The notes below the pieces were generated by a model, which saw only the letters and a program-made list of their open reading frames with translations, did no database searches and had not been told where the DNA came from. Position numbers and translations under genes: made by a program. From Burkholderiaceae bacterium (lineage in GTDB: Bacteria > Pseudomonadota > Gammaproteobacteria > Burkholderiales > Burkholderiaceae_C), in NCBI GenBank assembly GCA_024235995.1, contig JACKLI010000001.1, positions 3,348,001-3,412,000 of the forward strand: a stretch of 64,000 nt of DNA, read 5' to 3'. Below are positions 36,588-45,072 of the stretch, piece after piece. How positions within the stretch are numbered: position 1 is the first letter of the stretch; each line of letters begins with the position of its first letter.

Positions 36588-37562
36588 CTACCTTTCCGCC
36601 TTGGTGTCGGTAAAGCGGCCGTAGCCCTGCAGGCGCTCGTAGCGCCGGTCCAGCAGGTCCTTGAGCTTCAGGTCGGCGATCTGGCGCCAGGCGTCGGCCA
36701 GCGCGCGCTTGGCGAAGCCGCCCATCTGGCGCGGGTCGCGGTGCGCGCCGCCCACCGGCTCGCTGACGATCTTGTCGACCAGGCCCAGCGCCTTCAGGCG
36801 GTGCGCGGTGATGCCCAGGGCGGCGGCGGCCTCCTCGGCCTTGTCGCTGGTCTTCCAGAGGATGGAGGCGCAGCCCTCGGGGCTGATCACCGAGTAGATC
36901 GAGTACTGCAGCATCAGCACCTGGTCGGCCACGGCAATGGCCAGCGCGCCACCCGAGCCGCCCTCGCCGATGATGGTGGTGATGATGGGTACCTCGAGCT
37001 GCGCCATCTCGTAGATGTTGCGGCCGATGGCCTCGGACTGGCCGCGCTCCTCGGCGTCGATGCCCGGAAACGCGCCGGGCGTGTCGACGAAGGTGAACAC
37101 CGGCAGCTTGAACTTCTCGGCCGTCTTCATCAGGCGCAGGGCCTTGCGGTAGCCCTCGGGCCGCGTCATGCCGAAGTTGCGCGCGGCGCGCTCCTTGGTG
37201 TCGCGCCCCTTCTGGTGGCCCAGCACCATGCAGGCGTTGCCGTTGAAGCGCGCCAGGCCGCCGACGATGCTCTGGTCGTCGGCGAAGTGGCGGTCGCCGT
37301 GCAGCTCGACGAAGTCGGTGAAGCACTCGCGCACGTAGTCCAGCGTGTAGGGCCGGTCGGGGTGGCGCGCGATCTTGGTGATCTGCCAGGGCGACAGGTC
37401 GCCGTAGATGTCCTTGGTGAGCTTCAGGCTCTTCTTGCCCAGCTGGTCGATCTCCTCGGAGATGTCGACCGCGCTTTCGGACTGCACGTAGCGCAGCTCC
37501 TCGATCTTGTTTTCCAGCTCGGCGATGGGTTGCTCGAAATCCAGAAAGGTCTTTTTGGCCAA
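36588..37562 (-). CDS. accA: Acetyl-CoA carboxylase carboxyltransferase subunit alpha (TTG start)
   Basis: The 324-residue protein matches AccA throughout: FLDFEQPIAELENKIEELR, ARHPDRPYTLDY, VDTPGAFPGIDAEERGQSEAI, GEGGSGGALAIAVAD and ISPEGCASILWK. With AccD it transfers the carboxyl group from biotin to acetyl-CoA, the committed step of fatty acid synthesis. No ATG fits. The start is TTG at 37560-37562 (AKKTF follows) with GAGGAG about 6 bases upstream. Confidence 0.96.
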   Translation of the reverse strand: MAKKTFLDFEQPIAELENKIEELRYVQSESAVDISEEIDQLGKKSLKLTKDIYGDLSPWQITKIARHPDRPYTLDYVRECFTDFVELHGDRHFADDQSIVGGLARFNGNACMVLGHQKGRDTKERAARNFGMTRPEGYRKALRLMKTAEKFKLPVFTFVDTPGAFPGIDAEERGQSEAIGRNIYEMAQLEVPIITTIIGEGGSGGALAIAVADQVLMLQYSIYSVISPEGCASILWKTSDKAEEAAAALGITAHRLKALGLVDKIVSEPVGGAHRDPRQMGGFAKRALADAWRQIADLKLKDLLDRRYERLQGYGRFTDTKAER

Positions 37563-37630
37563 AAGCGGCTCCTCGGTGACGGGAGGGAAGGAATGTTAGC
37601 GGATGTGCCCGGGCGTGCCGGGCCTGCTCT

Positions 37631-38284
37631 TCAGTAGGCGACGGGCAGCGGCTCCAGCGAGCGCCACATGTACCAGGTGGCCACGCTGCGCCAGGGCGCC
37701 CAGCCGGCGGCCACCTCGCGCGCCTCGCTGCGGCTGACGGGCTCGCCCGAGAAATAGTTGGTGCTGATGCCCTTGATCAGGCCCACGTCGTCCAGCGGCA
37801 GCACGTCGGGGCGCAGCAGGTGGAACATCAGGAACATCTCGGCCGTCCAGCGGCCGATGCCGCGGATGGCCACCAGCTCGGCGATGATGGACTCGTCGTC
37901 CATCGCCACCCACTCATCGACGTGGATCTTGCCGGCGTCGAAGTGCAGCGCCAGGTCCACCAGGTATTCCACCTTGCGCGCCGACAGGCCGGCGGCGCGC
38001 ATGTCGTCCACCTTGAGCTTGAGCACGCTGGCGGGCGTCATGCGCCGCGGCAGCGCCTCGAAGCGCTCCCACACCGACTGCGCCGCCTTGACCGAGATCT
38101 GCTGGCCGACGATGGAGCGCGCCAGCGTGACGAAGGCGTCGCCGCGCGACTGCAGGCAGGCGTCGCCAAAGCGCGGGATCAGGCGGCGCAGCACCCGGTC
38201 CTTGCGCGTGAGGTGCTCGCAGGCGGCGTCCCAGTAGGCCGGGGTCATCACCACCCCGTTGACTTTGTTTTTTGTAGCTGCCAT
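37631..38284 (-). CDS. DNA-3-methyladenine glycosylase (AlkA/HhH-GPD family)
   Basis: The protein (217 residues with this start) has the HhH-GPD fold: RLIPRFGDACL, TLARSIVGQQISVKAAQSVW, the hairpin AIRGIGRWTAEMFLMF and the catalytic Asp region LPLDDVGLIKG. It removes alkylated purines in base excision repair. The N-terminus is uncertain. The first residues after MAATKNK, including this start codon, lie inside an AT-rich dispersed element. An internal ATG at 38246-38248 (TPAYWDAAC) fits the family equally well. The gene starts 46 bases past the cysS stop on the same strand. Confidence 0.9.
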   Translation of the reverse strand: MAATKNKVNGVVMTPAYWDAACEHLTRKDRVLRRLIPRFGDACLQSRGDAFVTLARSIVGQQISVKAAQSVWERFEALPRRMTPASVLKLKVDDMRAAGLSARKVEYLVDLALHFDAGKIHVDEWVAMDDESIIAELVAIRGIGRWTAEMFLMFHLLRPDVLPLDDVGLIKGISTNYFSGEPVSRSEAREVAAGWAPWRSVATWYMWRSLEPLPVAY

Positions 38285-38330
38285 CGCCCGCCCCATCAGC
38301 GCAAACAGCCTGTTTGGCTTGAAAAATCGG
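38261..38330 (-). repeat. AT-rich dispersed element between cysS and the glycosylase gene
   Basis: On the minus strand it runs ATTTTTCAAGCCAAACAGGC, a GC-rich middle, then GCAGCTACAAAAAACAAAG. It begins directly after the cysS stop and supplies the possible start codon of the glycosylase. It shares the TTCAAGNCAAA and GCAGCTA blocks with the copy at 57800-57868. Confidence 0.65.
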
Positions 38331-39707
38331 TCATGGAACGGCCTCCCAGGTGGTGCCCGCGGGCGAATCCTTGAGCACGACGCCGGCGGCCAGCAGCTCG
38401 GCGCGAATCTGGTCGGCGCGGGCAAAGTCCTTGGCTTTCTTGGCGGCGGCGCGGGCCTCGATCTGGGCGGCAATGGCCGCTTCATCGAGCGTGCTGCCGG
38501 CCTGCAGAAAGGCCTGCGGGTCGGCCTGCAGCAGGCCCAGGCAGCCGCCCAGGGCCTTCAGCAGGCCGGCATCCTCGGGTCGGCGCGCACGGTTGACCTC
38601 GCTGGCCAGCTCGAACAGCACGGCCACCGCCTCCGGCGTGCCGAAGTCCTCGTCCATCGCGGCCTTGAAGCGCGCGGCCCAGGGATTGGTCCAGTCGATC
38701 GCCACTTCGGCCGCCGGCACCGCGTCCAGCGCCGTGTACAGGCGCCGCAGCGCCGCGCGCGCGTCCTGCAGGTGCACGTCGCTGTAGTTGAGCGGGCTGC
38801 GGTAGTGCGCGCGCACGATGAAGAAGCGGATCGTCTCGGCGTCGAACCGCTCGAGCACCTCGCGGATGGTGAAGAAGTTGCCCAGCGACTTGGACATCTT
38901 CTCGTTGTCGATGTTGACGAAGCCGTTGTGCATCCACACGCGCGCCAGCGGCTGGCCGTTGGCGCCTTCGCTCTGCGCGATCTCGTTTTCGTGGTGCGGA
39001 AACTGCAGGTCGGCCCCGCCGCCGTGGATGTCGAAGGTGTCGCCCAGCAGCGCGCAGCTCATGGCCGAGCATTCGATGTGCCAGCCCGGCCGGCCCAGGC
39101 CGAAGGGGCTGTCCCACTTGGCGCCTTCGGGCTCGCTGGGTTTGGCGGACTTCCACAGCACGAAATCCAGCGGGTCGTGCTTGCCCTCGGCCACCGCCAC
39201 GCGCTCGCCGGCCTGCAGCTCGTCCAGCGTCTTGCCCGACAGCCTGCCGTAGCCGGGAAACTTGCGCACGGCGTAGTTCACGTCGCCGTTGTCCGACCGA
39301 TACGCCAGGCCCTTGCCCTGCAACCGGCCCACGATGTCCAGCATCTGCGGCACGTAGTCGGTGGCGCGCGGGTCGTGCGTGGGGCGCTGCACGCCCAAGG
39401 CGTCGAAGTCGCGGTACATCTCGCCGATCATGCGGTCGGTCAGCTGGCGGATGGTCTCGCCGTTCTCCAGCGCGCGGCGGATGATCTTGTCTTCGATGTC
39501 GGTGATGTTGCGCACGAAGGTCACGCGCAGGCCGCTGGCCTTGAGCCAGCGCTGCACCACGTCGAAGGCCACGGCCGAGCGCGCGTGGCCGACGTGGCAC
39601 AGGTCATAGACGGTGATGCCGCACACGTACATGCGCACGTGGCCCGGCTCGATGGGCGCAAAAGCTTCCAACCCACGCGAGAGCGTGTTGTAAATCCGAA
39701 GGGTCAT
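38331..39707 (-). CDS. cysS: Cysteinyl-tRNA synthetase
   Basis: The 458-residue protein has the class I motif MYVCGITVYDLCHVGHARS, the zinc ligand region GWHIECSAMS, HHENEIAQSEG, and KMSKSLGNF as the KMSKS loop. It charges tRNA-Cys. The ATG at 39705-39707 starts at the conserved TLRIYNTLSR; longer upstream reading has no family support. It is divergent from the TPR-protein gene, with promoters expected in the 201-base gap. Confidence 0.96.
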   Translation of the reverse strand: MTLRIYNTLSRGLEAFAPIEPGHVRMYVCGITVYDLCHVGHARSAVAFDVVQRWLKASGLRVTFVRNITDIEDKIIRRALENGETIRQLTDRMIGEMYRDFDALGVQRPTHDPRATDYVPQMLDIVGRLQGKGLAYRSDNGDVNYAVRKFPGYGRLSGKTLDELQAGERVAVAEGKHDPLDFVLWKSAKPSEPEGAKWDSPFGLGRPGWHIECSAMSCALLGDTFDIHGGGADLQFPHHENEIAQSEGANGQPLARVWMHNGFVNIDNEKMSKSLGNFFTIREVLERFDAETIRFFIVRAHYRSPLNYSDVHLQDARAALRRLYTALDAVPAAEVAIDWTNPWAARFKAAMDEDFGTPEAVAVLFELASEVNRARRPEDAGLLKALGGCLGLLQADPQAFLQAGSTLDEAAIAAQIEARAAAKKAKDFARADQIRAELLAAGVVLKDSPAGTTWEAVP

Positions 39708-39831
39708 GGAAAAACCGAATACCGCAGGTGCGGGCCAACCGTTTGGGCTCATCGTCAGACGCCGCGGGCCGCCCGTCAAGAGGGAAAGCGCGGCTCGCGG
39801 TGGCGCGGGCGGCGCAAACATCCTGCTTGGC

Positions 39832-39837
39832 TACAAT
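39832..39837 (+). promoter_or_regulatory. Possible -10 element for the TPR/cyclophilin operon
   Basis: TACAAT lies 72 bases before the TPR gene in the sequence GGCTACAATGCC, a frequent -10 context in Burkholderiales. A -35 match upstream is weak, so the call rests on the -10 and its placement. Confidence 0.4.
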
Positions 39838-39908
39838 GCCCCGCAGTATAAAACCTGCCCCGGCGCCCCGGCCCACAGCCTGGCCCCCTCCGCGCCCCGC
39901 GCCCGTTC

Positions 39909-40460
39909 ATGCTCCTGCGCCGCCCACCCCAGTCCACCCGCCGGCCCGCCACCCTGGCCCTGCTGCTGGCCGGCCTGCTGCTGGCGGGCCCGGCCCGCGC
40001 CGCCGACGACTACACCCAGGTACAGCAGTTGCAATCCGCAGGCCAGACGGCGCAGGCGCTGGCCGCGGCCGATGCCTACATCAAGGACCATCCGCGCGAT
40101 CCGCAGATGCGCTTCATCAAGGCCAACGTGCTGAGCGCCAGCGGCCAGGCCGCCGAGGCGCAGGCCCTGCTGCTGCAGCTGACGCGCGACTACCCCGAGC
40201 TGGCCGAGCCCTGGAACAACCTGGCCGTGCTGTACGCCGCCGGCGGGCACCTGGCGCAGGCGCGCGAGGCGCTGCAAAACGCCCTGCGCGTGCAGCCCGA
40301 CTACGCCACCGCGCTGGCCAACCTGGGCGACGTGCAGGCGCGCGAGGCGCTGCAGTCGTTCGAGCGCGCGCGCCAGGCCAAGGCCGACGACCCGCAGCTG
40401 CCGGCCAAGATCGAGGCGCTGCAGCACCTGTGGGGCGCCCCGGCCCAAGCCAAGCCCTGA
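39909..40460 (+). CDS. Exported tetratricopeptide-repeat protein
   Basis: The 183-residue protein has a signal peptide (TLALLLAGLLLAGPARAA) and about three TPR motifs (residues 35-150), for example AEPWNNLAVLYAAGGHLAQA and DYATALANLGDVQAREAL. It is probably periplasmic and serves as a protein-binding scaffold. It lies 63 bases upstream of the periplasmic cyclophilin gene on the same strand and may work with it in envelope protein folding; that link is inference. Confidence 0.85.
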   Translation: MLLRRPPQSTRRPATLALLLAGLLLAGPARAADDYTQVQQLQSAGQTAQALAAADAYIKDHPRDPQMRFIKANVLSASGQAAEAQALLLQLTRDYPELAEPWNNLAVLYAAGGHLAQAREALQNALRVQPDYATALANLGDVQAREALQSFERARQAKADDPQLPAKIEALQHLWGAPAQAKP

Positions 40461-40523
40461 TCCGGGAACTTGCGCGCAACCCCGGCGCACCAACCACGAT
40501 TCCCGTCCCCGAAAGCCCCACCC

Positions 40524-41204
40524 ATGATCCTGTCCCGTCGCACGCTCGCCCGCCTGGGCGCCACCGTGGTGGCCGCGGCCGCCCTGGGCACCGCCCTGCC
40601 GGCGCTGGCCGGCAGCCCGCGCGTCAAGTTCGTCACCACCGACGGTGACTTCGTCGTCGAGCTCTACCCCGACGCCGCGCCCAAGACCGTGGCCAACTTC
40701 CTGCAGTACGTCAAGGACGGGCACTACAACGGCACCGTGTTTCACCGCGTGATCAAGAGCTTCATGGTCCAGGGCGGCGGCTACGACACCGACTACAAGG
40801 AAAAGCCGACCCGCGCCTCCATCAACCACGAAGGACGCCAGGCCCTGGCCAAGGGCCTGAAGAACGTGCGCGGCGCCATCGCCATGGCGCGCACCAACGA
40901 CCCGTATTCGGCCAAGGCGCAGTTCTTCATCAACGTGGTGGACAACCCGCGGCTCGACCCGGTGATCCTGCCGGCGGGCGACCCGGTGACCTTCGAGTTC
41001 CAGGGCCAGCTGCAAAAGGACATCCCGCGCGCGCAGGTCGAGAACCACCCCGCCCTGTTCGGCTACACCGTGTTCGGCAAGGTCGTGAGCGGCATGGACA
41101 CGGTCGACAAGATTCGCGACGAGCCCACCGGCGCCGGCGGCCCCTTCCCCTCCGACGTGCCGCAAAAGCCGGTCGTCATCCAATCCGCCACCCTCATCCC
41201 CTGA
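40524..41204 (+). CDS. ppiA: Periplasmic peptidyl-prolyl cis-trans isomerase (cyclophilin)
   Basis: The 226-residue protein has an export signal (ARLGATVVAAAALGTALPALAG) and a bacterial cyclophilin domain: VKFVTTDGDFVVELYPDAAPKTV, NGTVFHRVIKSFMVQGG, SAKAQFFINVVDNP and FGYTVFGKVVSGMD. The catalytic Arg of FHRV is present. An insert (RLDPVILPAGDPVTFEFQGQ) lengthens it compared with PpiB. It accelerates proline isomerisation in exported proteins. The ATG at 40524 begins the signal peptide. A cytoplasmic paralogue follows 11 bases later. Confidence 0.93.
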   Translation: MILSRRTLARLGATVVAAAALGTALPALAGSPRVKFVTTDGDFVVELYPDAAPKTVANFLQYVKDGHYNGTVFHRVIKSFMVQGGGYDTDYKEKPTRASINHEGRQALAKGLKNVRGAIAMARTNDPYSAKAQFFINVVDNPRLDPVILPAGDPVTFEFQGQLQKDIPRAQVENHPALFGYTVFGKVVSGMDTVDKIRDEPTGAGGPFPSDVPQKPVVIQSATLIP

Positions 41205-41215
41205 AAGACATTGTC

Positions 41216-41722
41216 ATGAGCAACCCCCAAGTCGAACTGCACATCAAGGACCACGGCGTCATCACGCTGGAGCTGGACCATGAGAAGGCCCCCAAGTCGG
41301 TGACCAACTTCCTGTCCTACGTGACGGGCGGCCACTACGACAACACGGTGTTTCACCGCGTCATCAAGAACTTCATGATCCAGGGCGGCGGCTTCGAGCC
41401 CGGCATGAAGCAAAAAGGCACCCAGGCGTCCATCACCAACGAGGCCGACAACGGCCTGAAGAACGCCCGCTACACCGTGGCCATGGCCCGCACCAGCGAC
41501 CCGCACTCGGCCACCGCGCAGTTCTTCATCAACACGGTGGACAACGACTTTCTCGACTTCAAGGCCCCCACTGCCCAGGGCTGGGGCTATGCCGTGTTCG
41601 GCAAGGTCGTCAAGGGCCAGGAGGTGGTGGATGCCATCAAGGCCCTGCCCACCACGCGCAAGGGCTTTCACGACGACGTGCCGCGCGATGATGTCGTCAT
41701 TGAAAAGGCCGTGCAGGTCTGA
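41216..41722 (+). CDS. ppiB: Cytoplasmic peptidyl-prolyl cis-trans isomerase B
   Basis: The 168-residue cyclophilin has no signal peptide. Motifs are VITLELDHEKAPKSVTNFL, TVFHRVIKNFMIQGGG, SATAQFFINTVDND and GYAVFGKVVKGQEVVD. It is a close paralogue of the preceding gene, separated by 11 bases, so the pair supplies isomerases to cytoplasm and periplasm from one transcript. The lpxH start follows after 6 bases. Confidence 0.95.
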   Translation: MSNPQVELHIKDHGVITLELDHEKAPKSVTNFLSYVTGGHYDNTVFHRVIKNFMIQGGGFEPGMKQKGTQASITNEADNGLKNARYTVAMARTSDPHSATAQFFINTVDNDFLDFKAPTAQGWGYAVFGKVVKGQEVVDAIKALPTTRKGFHDDVPRDDVVIEKAVQV

Positions 41723-41728
41723 CCACCC

Positions 41729-42499
41729 ATGATGGCCGTGCCCTCCTTCGGCGTGCTGACCGCACCCGAGGCCTGGCGCACGGTCGATGTCATTTCCGAC
41801 CTGCACCTCAAGCCCGAGGAGCCGGCCACCTTCGAGGCCTGGGCCGCCTACGTGGCGCGCACGCCAGCCGACGCCGTCATCATCCTGGGCGATCTGTTCG
41901 AAGCCTGGGTGGGCGACGACGGCGCCGCGCCCGGCAGCTTCGAGGCCCAGTGCGGCCAGGTGCTGGACGGCTGCCGCGCCGACCTCGCCTTCATGCGCGG
42001 CAACCGCGACTTCCTGGTGGGCAGCGACTTCCTCGCGCGCCACCGCGTGCGCGACCTGGCCGACGACCCCACGGTGTTCGAATGGGACGCGCAGCGCATC
42101 GTCCTCAGCCACGGCGACCTGCTGTGCACGGCCGATGTGGCCTACCAGCAGTTTCGCCAGCAGGTGCGCAGCGCCGCATGGCAAAGCGCCTTCCTGGCCC
42201 GCCCGCTGGCCGAGCGCCAGGCCATCGCGCGCCAGATGCGCGAGCACAGCGAGGCGCGCCACGCCGCCACCGCGCCCGCCGACTACGCCCAGGCCGACGC
42301 CGCGCTGGCGCGCCAATGGCTGCACGCCGCCAACTCCCGCCTGCTGATCCACGGCCACACCCACCAGCCCGCCGACCACGCCCTGGGCGATGGCCTGACG
42401 CAGGTGGTGCTGAGCGACTGGCACATCGACGCGCGCACCCACCGCGCCCAGGTGCTGCGGCTGACGGCGGACAGCGCCCGCACGCGCATCGATCTTTAA
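41729..42499 (+). CDS. lpxH: UDP-2,3-diacylglucosamine diphosphatase
   Basis: The 256-residue protein has calcineurin-like metallophosphoesterase motifs: VISDLHLKP, ILGDLFEAWVGDD, MRGNRDFLVG, LSHGDLLCT and the final HGHTHQPA. It hydrolyses UDP-2,3-diacylglucosamine to lipid X in lipid A synthesis at the inner membrane. Position after ppiB is common in Betaproteobacteria. Two ATGs are adjacent at the start; either is possible. RWL-type spacing of metal ligands is complete. Confidence 0.95.
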   Translation: MMAVPSFGVLTAPEAWRTVDVISDLHLKPEEPATFEAWAAYVARTPADAVIILGDLFEAWVGDDGAAPGSFEAQCGQVLDGCRADLAFMRGNRDFLVGSDFLARHRVRDLADDPTVFEWDAQRIVLSHGDLLCTADVAYQQFRQQVRSAAWQSAFLARPLAERQAIARQMREHSEARHAATAPADYAQADAALARQWLHAANSRLLIHGHTHQPADHALGDGLTQVVLSDWHIDARTHRAQVLRLTADSARTRIDL

Positions 42500-42503
42500 A
42501 TCC

Positions 42504-43316
42504 ATGCTGCCCGCCCTCGCCCGCTGGTGGCGCCGCGCGGTGCGGCCGCCCAAGCCCATCCCCGACGCGCTGTGGCAGGCCACGCTGGCGCGCTATGCCT
42601 TCCTGCAGCGCCTGAGCGGCGACGACAAGGCCCGGCTGCGCCGCCTGGTCACGCACTTTCTGGCGCACAAGCAGTTCAGCGGCGCGCACGGCCTGCGCGT
42701 CACCGACGCCATGGCCGTGGCCGTGGCCGCGCAGGCCTGCCTGCCGCTGCTGCACCTGGGGCCGGCCGACACGCCCGAGGACGCGCTGTCGTGGTACGAC
42801 GACTTCGTGGGCATCGTCATGCACCCGGCCGACGCGGTGGCCGCCCGCCAGGTGATGGACCACGCCGGCGTGGTGCACCACTACGCCGAGGTGCTGGCCG
42901 GCGAGGCCATGCAGGACGGCCCCGTCATGCTGAGCTGGCCGGCCGTGCAGGGCGACGGCACGGGCACGGCCAGCAGCGTGGTGATCCACGAGTTCATGCA
43001 CAAGATGGACATGCAGGCCGGCGGCGCCCACGGCGCGCCGCCGCTGCCGCGCGGCTTCATGGGCGCGCGCGGCGCGCGCGAGGCCGCCGCCATCTGGGCG
43101 CACACCTGGGCGCCGGCCTACCGGCACTTTCGCGAGCAGGTGATCCGCGCCGAACGCTTCGGCGAGCCCCTGTCCTGGCTGGACGCCTACGCCGCCAGCG
43201 CGCCCGAGGAATTCTTCGCCGTGGCCTGCGAGGCGCACTTCGTCGACCCCGAGCGCTTTGCCCAGGAGTTTCCGGCGCTGAGCGCCAGCCTGCGCGCGTT
43301 CTTCAAGCAAAAATAG
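42504..43316 (+). CDS. mtfA: MtfA-like zinc metallopeptidase (M90 family)
   Basis: The 270-residue protein contains HEFMHKMDM, the HExxH zinc motif. A downstream third ligand lies in the SAPEEFFAVACEAHF region, as in MtfA. The N-terminal part starts with a Pro/Arg-rich stretch and LRRLVTHFLAHKQF. MtfA in E. coli inactivates the repressor Mlc and acts as an aminopeptidase; whether this homologue does so is unknown. The start lies 4 bases after lpxH, so it is co-transcribed with the cyclophilin-lpxH set. Confidence 0.9.
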   Translation: MLPALARWWRRAVRPPKPIPDALWQATLARYAFLQRLSGDDKARLRRLVTHFLAHKQFSGAHGLRVTDAMAVAVAAQACLPLLHLGPADTPEDALSWYDDFVGIVMHPADAVAARQVMDHAGVVHHYAEVLAGEAMQDGPVMLSWPAVQGDGTGTASSVVIHEFMHKMDMQAGGAHGAPPLPRGFMGARGAREAAAIWAHTWAPAYRHFREQVIRAERFGEPLSWLDAYAASAPEEFFAVACEAHFVDPERFAQEFPALSASLRAFFKQK

Positions 43317-43320
43317 CCGC

Positions 43321-43368
43321 CAGCCCGCATACATAATGCGCAAGCAGCTATCAAACAAATAGCTATTG
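43321..43368. repeat. AT-rich dispersed element after mtfA
   Basis: GCCCGCAT, CAT, TGCGCAAGCAGCTATCAAA and a mirror AATAGCTATT follow the mtfA stop. The block GCCCGCATNCATNNTGCGCAAGCAGCT is shared with 57822-57849, the strongest match between copies. The AGCTAT...ATAGCT arms can form a hairpin between convergent genes. Confidence 0.7.
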
Positions 43369-44016
43369 CGGGGCGGCGATCTGCCGCAGCGCCTGCTCGA
43401 ACACCCCGGGCGGCTGCCCGCCCGAGATCAGGTGGCGCTCGTTGATGACGATCGACGGCACCGACTGGATGCCCGCCATCTGCCAGCGGCGCTCGGCCGT
43501 ACGCACCTCGCTGGCGTAGTCGTCGCCGGCCAGGATGGCGCGGGCGCGCTCGGCGTCCAGCCCCACCTGCGCCACCACGGCCAGCAGCACCTCGTCATGG
43601 TCCACCCGCTCGCCGCGGCCGTGGTAGGCCTGCAGCAGCGCGCGCTTGAGCGCCAGTTGCCGGTCGGCACTCTCCAGCCCAGCCCAGTGCAGCAGCCGGT
43701 GCGCCTTGAAGGTGTTGACGATGCGCCCGCGCCCTGCCGGGTTGAAGGCAAAGCCCACCGCCGCGCCGCGCTCGTTGAGGGTGGCCAGGATCTGGTCGCG
43801 GTTGGCCGGCACCCCGCCCCACTTGCGGCGCAGGTACTCGTCCACGTCCATGCCCTCGGCGCCCATGTCGGGGTTGAGCTCGAAGGGCTGCAGGTGCAGC
43901 GTGGCCGGCACCGCATCCGCACTGCGCGCCAGCGCCTGCTGCAGCGAGGCCAGGCCCACCGCGCACCAGGGGCAGGCCACGTCGGAGACGAAATCGATTC
44001 GGAGCGGGGTTGGCAT
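43363..44016 (-). CDS. DsbA-family oxidoreductase (FrnE-like)
   Basis: The 217-residue protein opens LRIDFVSDVACPWCAVGLASL, with the CPWC thioredoxin-type active site, then HLQPFELNPDM and later GIQSVPSIVIN with the conserved cis-Pro. No signal peptide is seen, so it is cytoplasmic, as in the FrnE/2-hydroxychromene-2-carboxylate isomerase-like branch. The ATG at 44014-44016 matches the family start. The substrate is unknown. It is convergent with mtfA. Confidence 0.9.
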   Translation of the reverse strand: MPTPLRIDFVSDVACPWCAVGLASLQQALARSADAVPATLHLQPFELNPDMGAEGMDVDEYLRRKWGGVPANRDQILATLNERGAAVGFAFNPAGRGRIVNTFKAHRLLHWAGLESADRQLALKRALLQAYHGRGERVDHDEVLLAVVAQVGLDAERARAILAGDDYASEVRTAERRWQMAGIQSVPSIVINERHLISGGQPPGVFEQALRQIAAPQ

Positions 44017-44186
44017 GGACAGGGCAGTGCAGCAGCGACGGTGAACATTTTGCCAGCCAAGGCGCCCCACCCATGGACCAGCGCCGCGCCCAGGGTTTTG
44101 CCTTCGCCGGGCCGTCGGTGGCGTGCATGCGCGCCGTGCCGCGAAACGCATTGCGCGGGTAGGGGTCGAGCAAGATCAGCCTTCTT

Positions 44187-44960
44187 TCATTTGGTGGTGT
44201 AGCCGCCATTGATCAGGATGGTCTGGCCGGTGATCCACCAGCCGTCGCTGACCAGATGGCGAATGAAAGGCACCACGTCCTCGATGTCGGTCAGGCCGGT
44301 CTTGCTGAAGGCCGACAGTGCTGCCGCACTCTTGTGATAGGCCTGCGCATCGGGTGCCTCTTGCCCGTAGAAGAACGAGGTGTCCATGGGGCCCGGGCCC
44401 ACGGCCGTCACCGAGATGCCGCGCGCGCCGAACTCCTTGGCCGCCGCGCGGGTGAAATGCTCCACCGGCGCCTTGGTGCCCGCATAGCTGGCGTAAAACG
44501 GCGTGAATGCCCCCAGCAGCGAGGTCACCAGCGTGCACACCTTGCCGTGGTCGTTCACGTGTTTGCCCGCCTCCTTCAGGAAAAAGAAGGCCGACTTGGC
44601 GTTGGCATCGCTCATCTCGTCGTATTCGGCTTCCGAGATTTCAAGCATCGGCTTTTTCAGCACCTTGCCCACCGTGTTGATGGCGATGTCCGGGCGGCCG
44701 ACGGCGGCCACGGCATCGGCAAACAACTTTTCCATGGCTGCGGCCGTGCTCAGCTTGGCTTGCAAGGCCACGGCCCGGGCGCCCGCTTTTTGCACGGCCG
44801 CCACGGTCTCATCGGCCGCCGCCTGGGTGGCCGCGCTGTGGTAGTGGATGGCCACGGCCTTGGCGCCATGGGCGGCCAGGTCGCGCGCCAGCAGGCCCCC
44901 CAGGTTTTTGGCGCCACCGGCGATCAAGACGACCTTGCCTTCGATGCTGTGCCTGGACAT
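44187..44960 (-). CDS. Short-chain dehydrogenase/reductase
   Basis: The 257-residue SDR has the nucleotide-binding start VVLIAGGAKNLGG (AGGxxxxGG variant), the DIAINTVG region, the active-site pair in YASYAGTK (YxxxK), and the C-terminal GGWWITGQTILINGGYTTK-type end. It should be an NAD(P)-dependent oxidoreductase. AGGAG lies before the ATG at 44958-44960. It diverges from a LysR regulator across an AT-rich 112-base region with an inverted repeat, so it is probably that regulator's target. Confidence 0.92.
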   Translation of the reverse strand: MSRHSIEGKVVLIAGGAKNLGGLLARDLAAHGAKAVAIHYHSAATQAAADETVAAVQKAGARAVALQAKLSTAAAMEKLFADAVAAVGRPDIAINTVGKVLKKPMLEISEAEYDEMSDANAKSAFFFLKEAGKHVNDHGKVCTLVTSLLGAFTPFYASYAGTKAPVEHFTRAAAKEFGARGISVTAVGPGPMDTSFFYGQEAPDAQAYHKSAAALSAFSKTGLTDIEDVVPFIRHLVSDGWWITGQTILINGGYTTK

Positions 44961-44999
44961 GAACGAACTCCTTTGCTGTGATGGGATGCGAGCCAGTTT

Positions 45000-45064
45000 A
45001 TTGGTCAAGATAATGGGAGTAAATAGAATGAAAATAAAATCACTATCCATGTTTCATGACCAAT
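45000..45064. promoter_or_regulatory. Inverted repeat in the SDR-LysR divergent promoter region
   Basis: ATTGGTCA (45000-45007) and TGACCAAT (45057-45064) are perfect 8-base inverted arms separated by 49 AT-rich bases. This spacing could let a LysR tetramer bind two sites and bend DNA. Assignment to the adjacent LysR gene is inferred from position. Confidence 0.5.
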
Positions 45065-45072
45065 GACATCGA

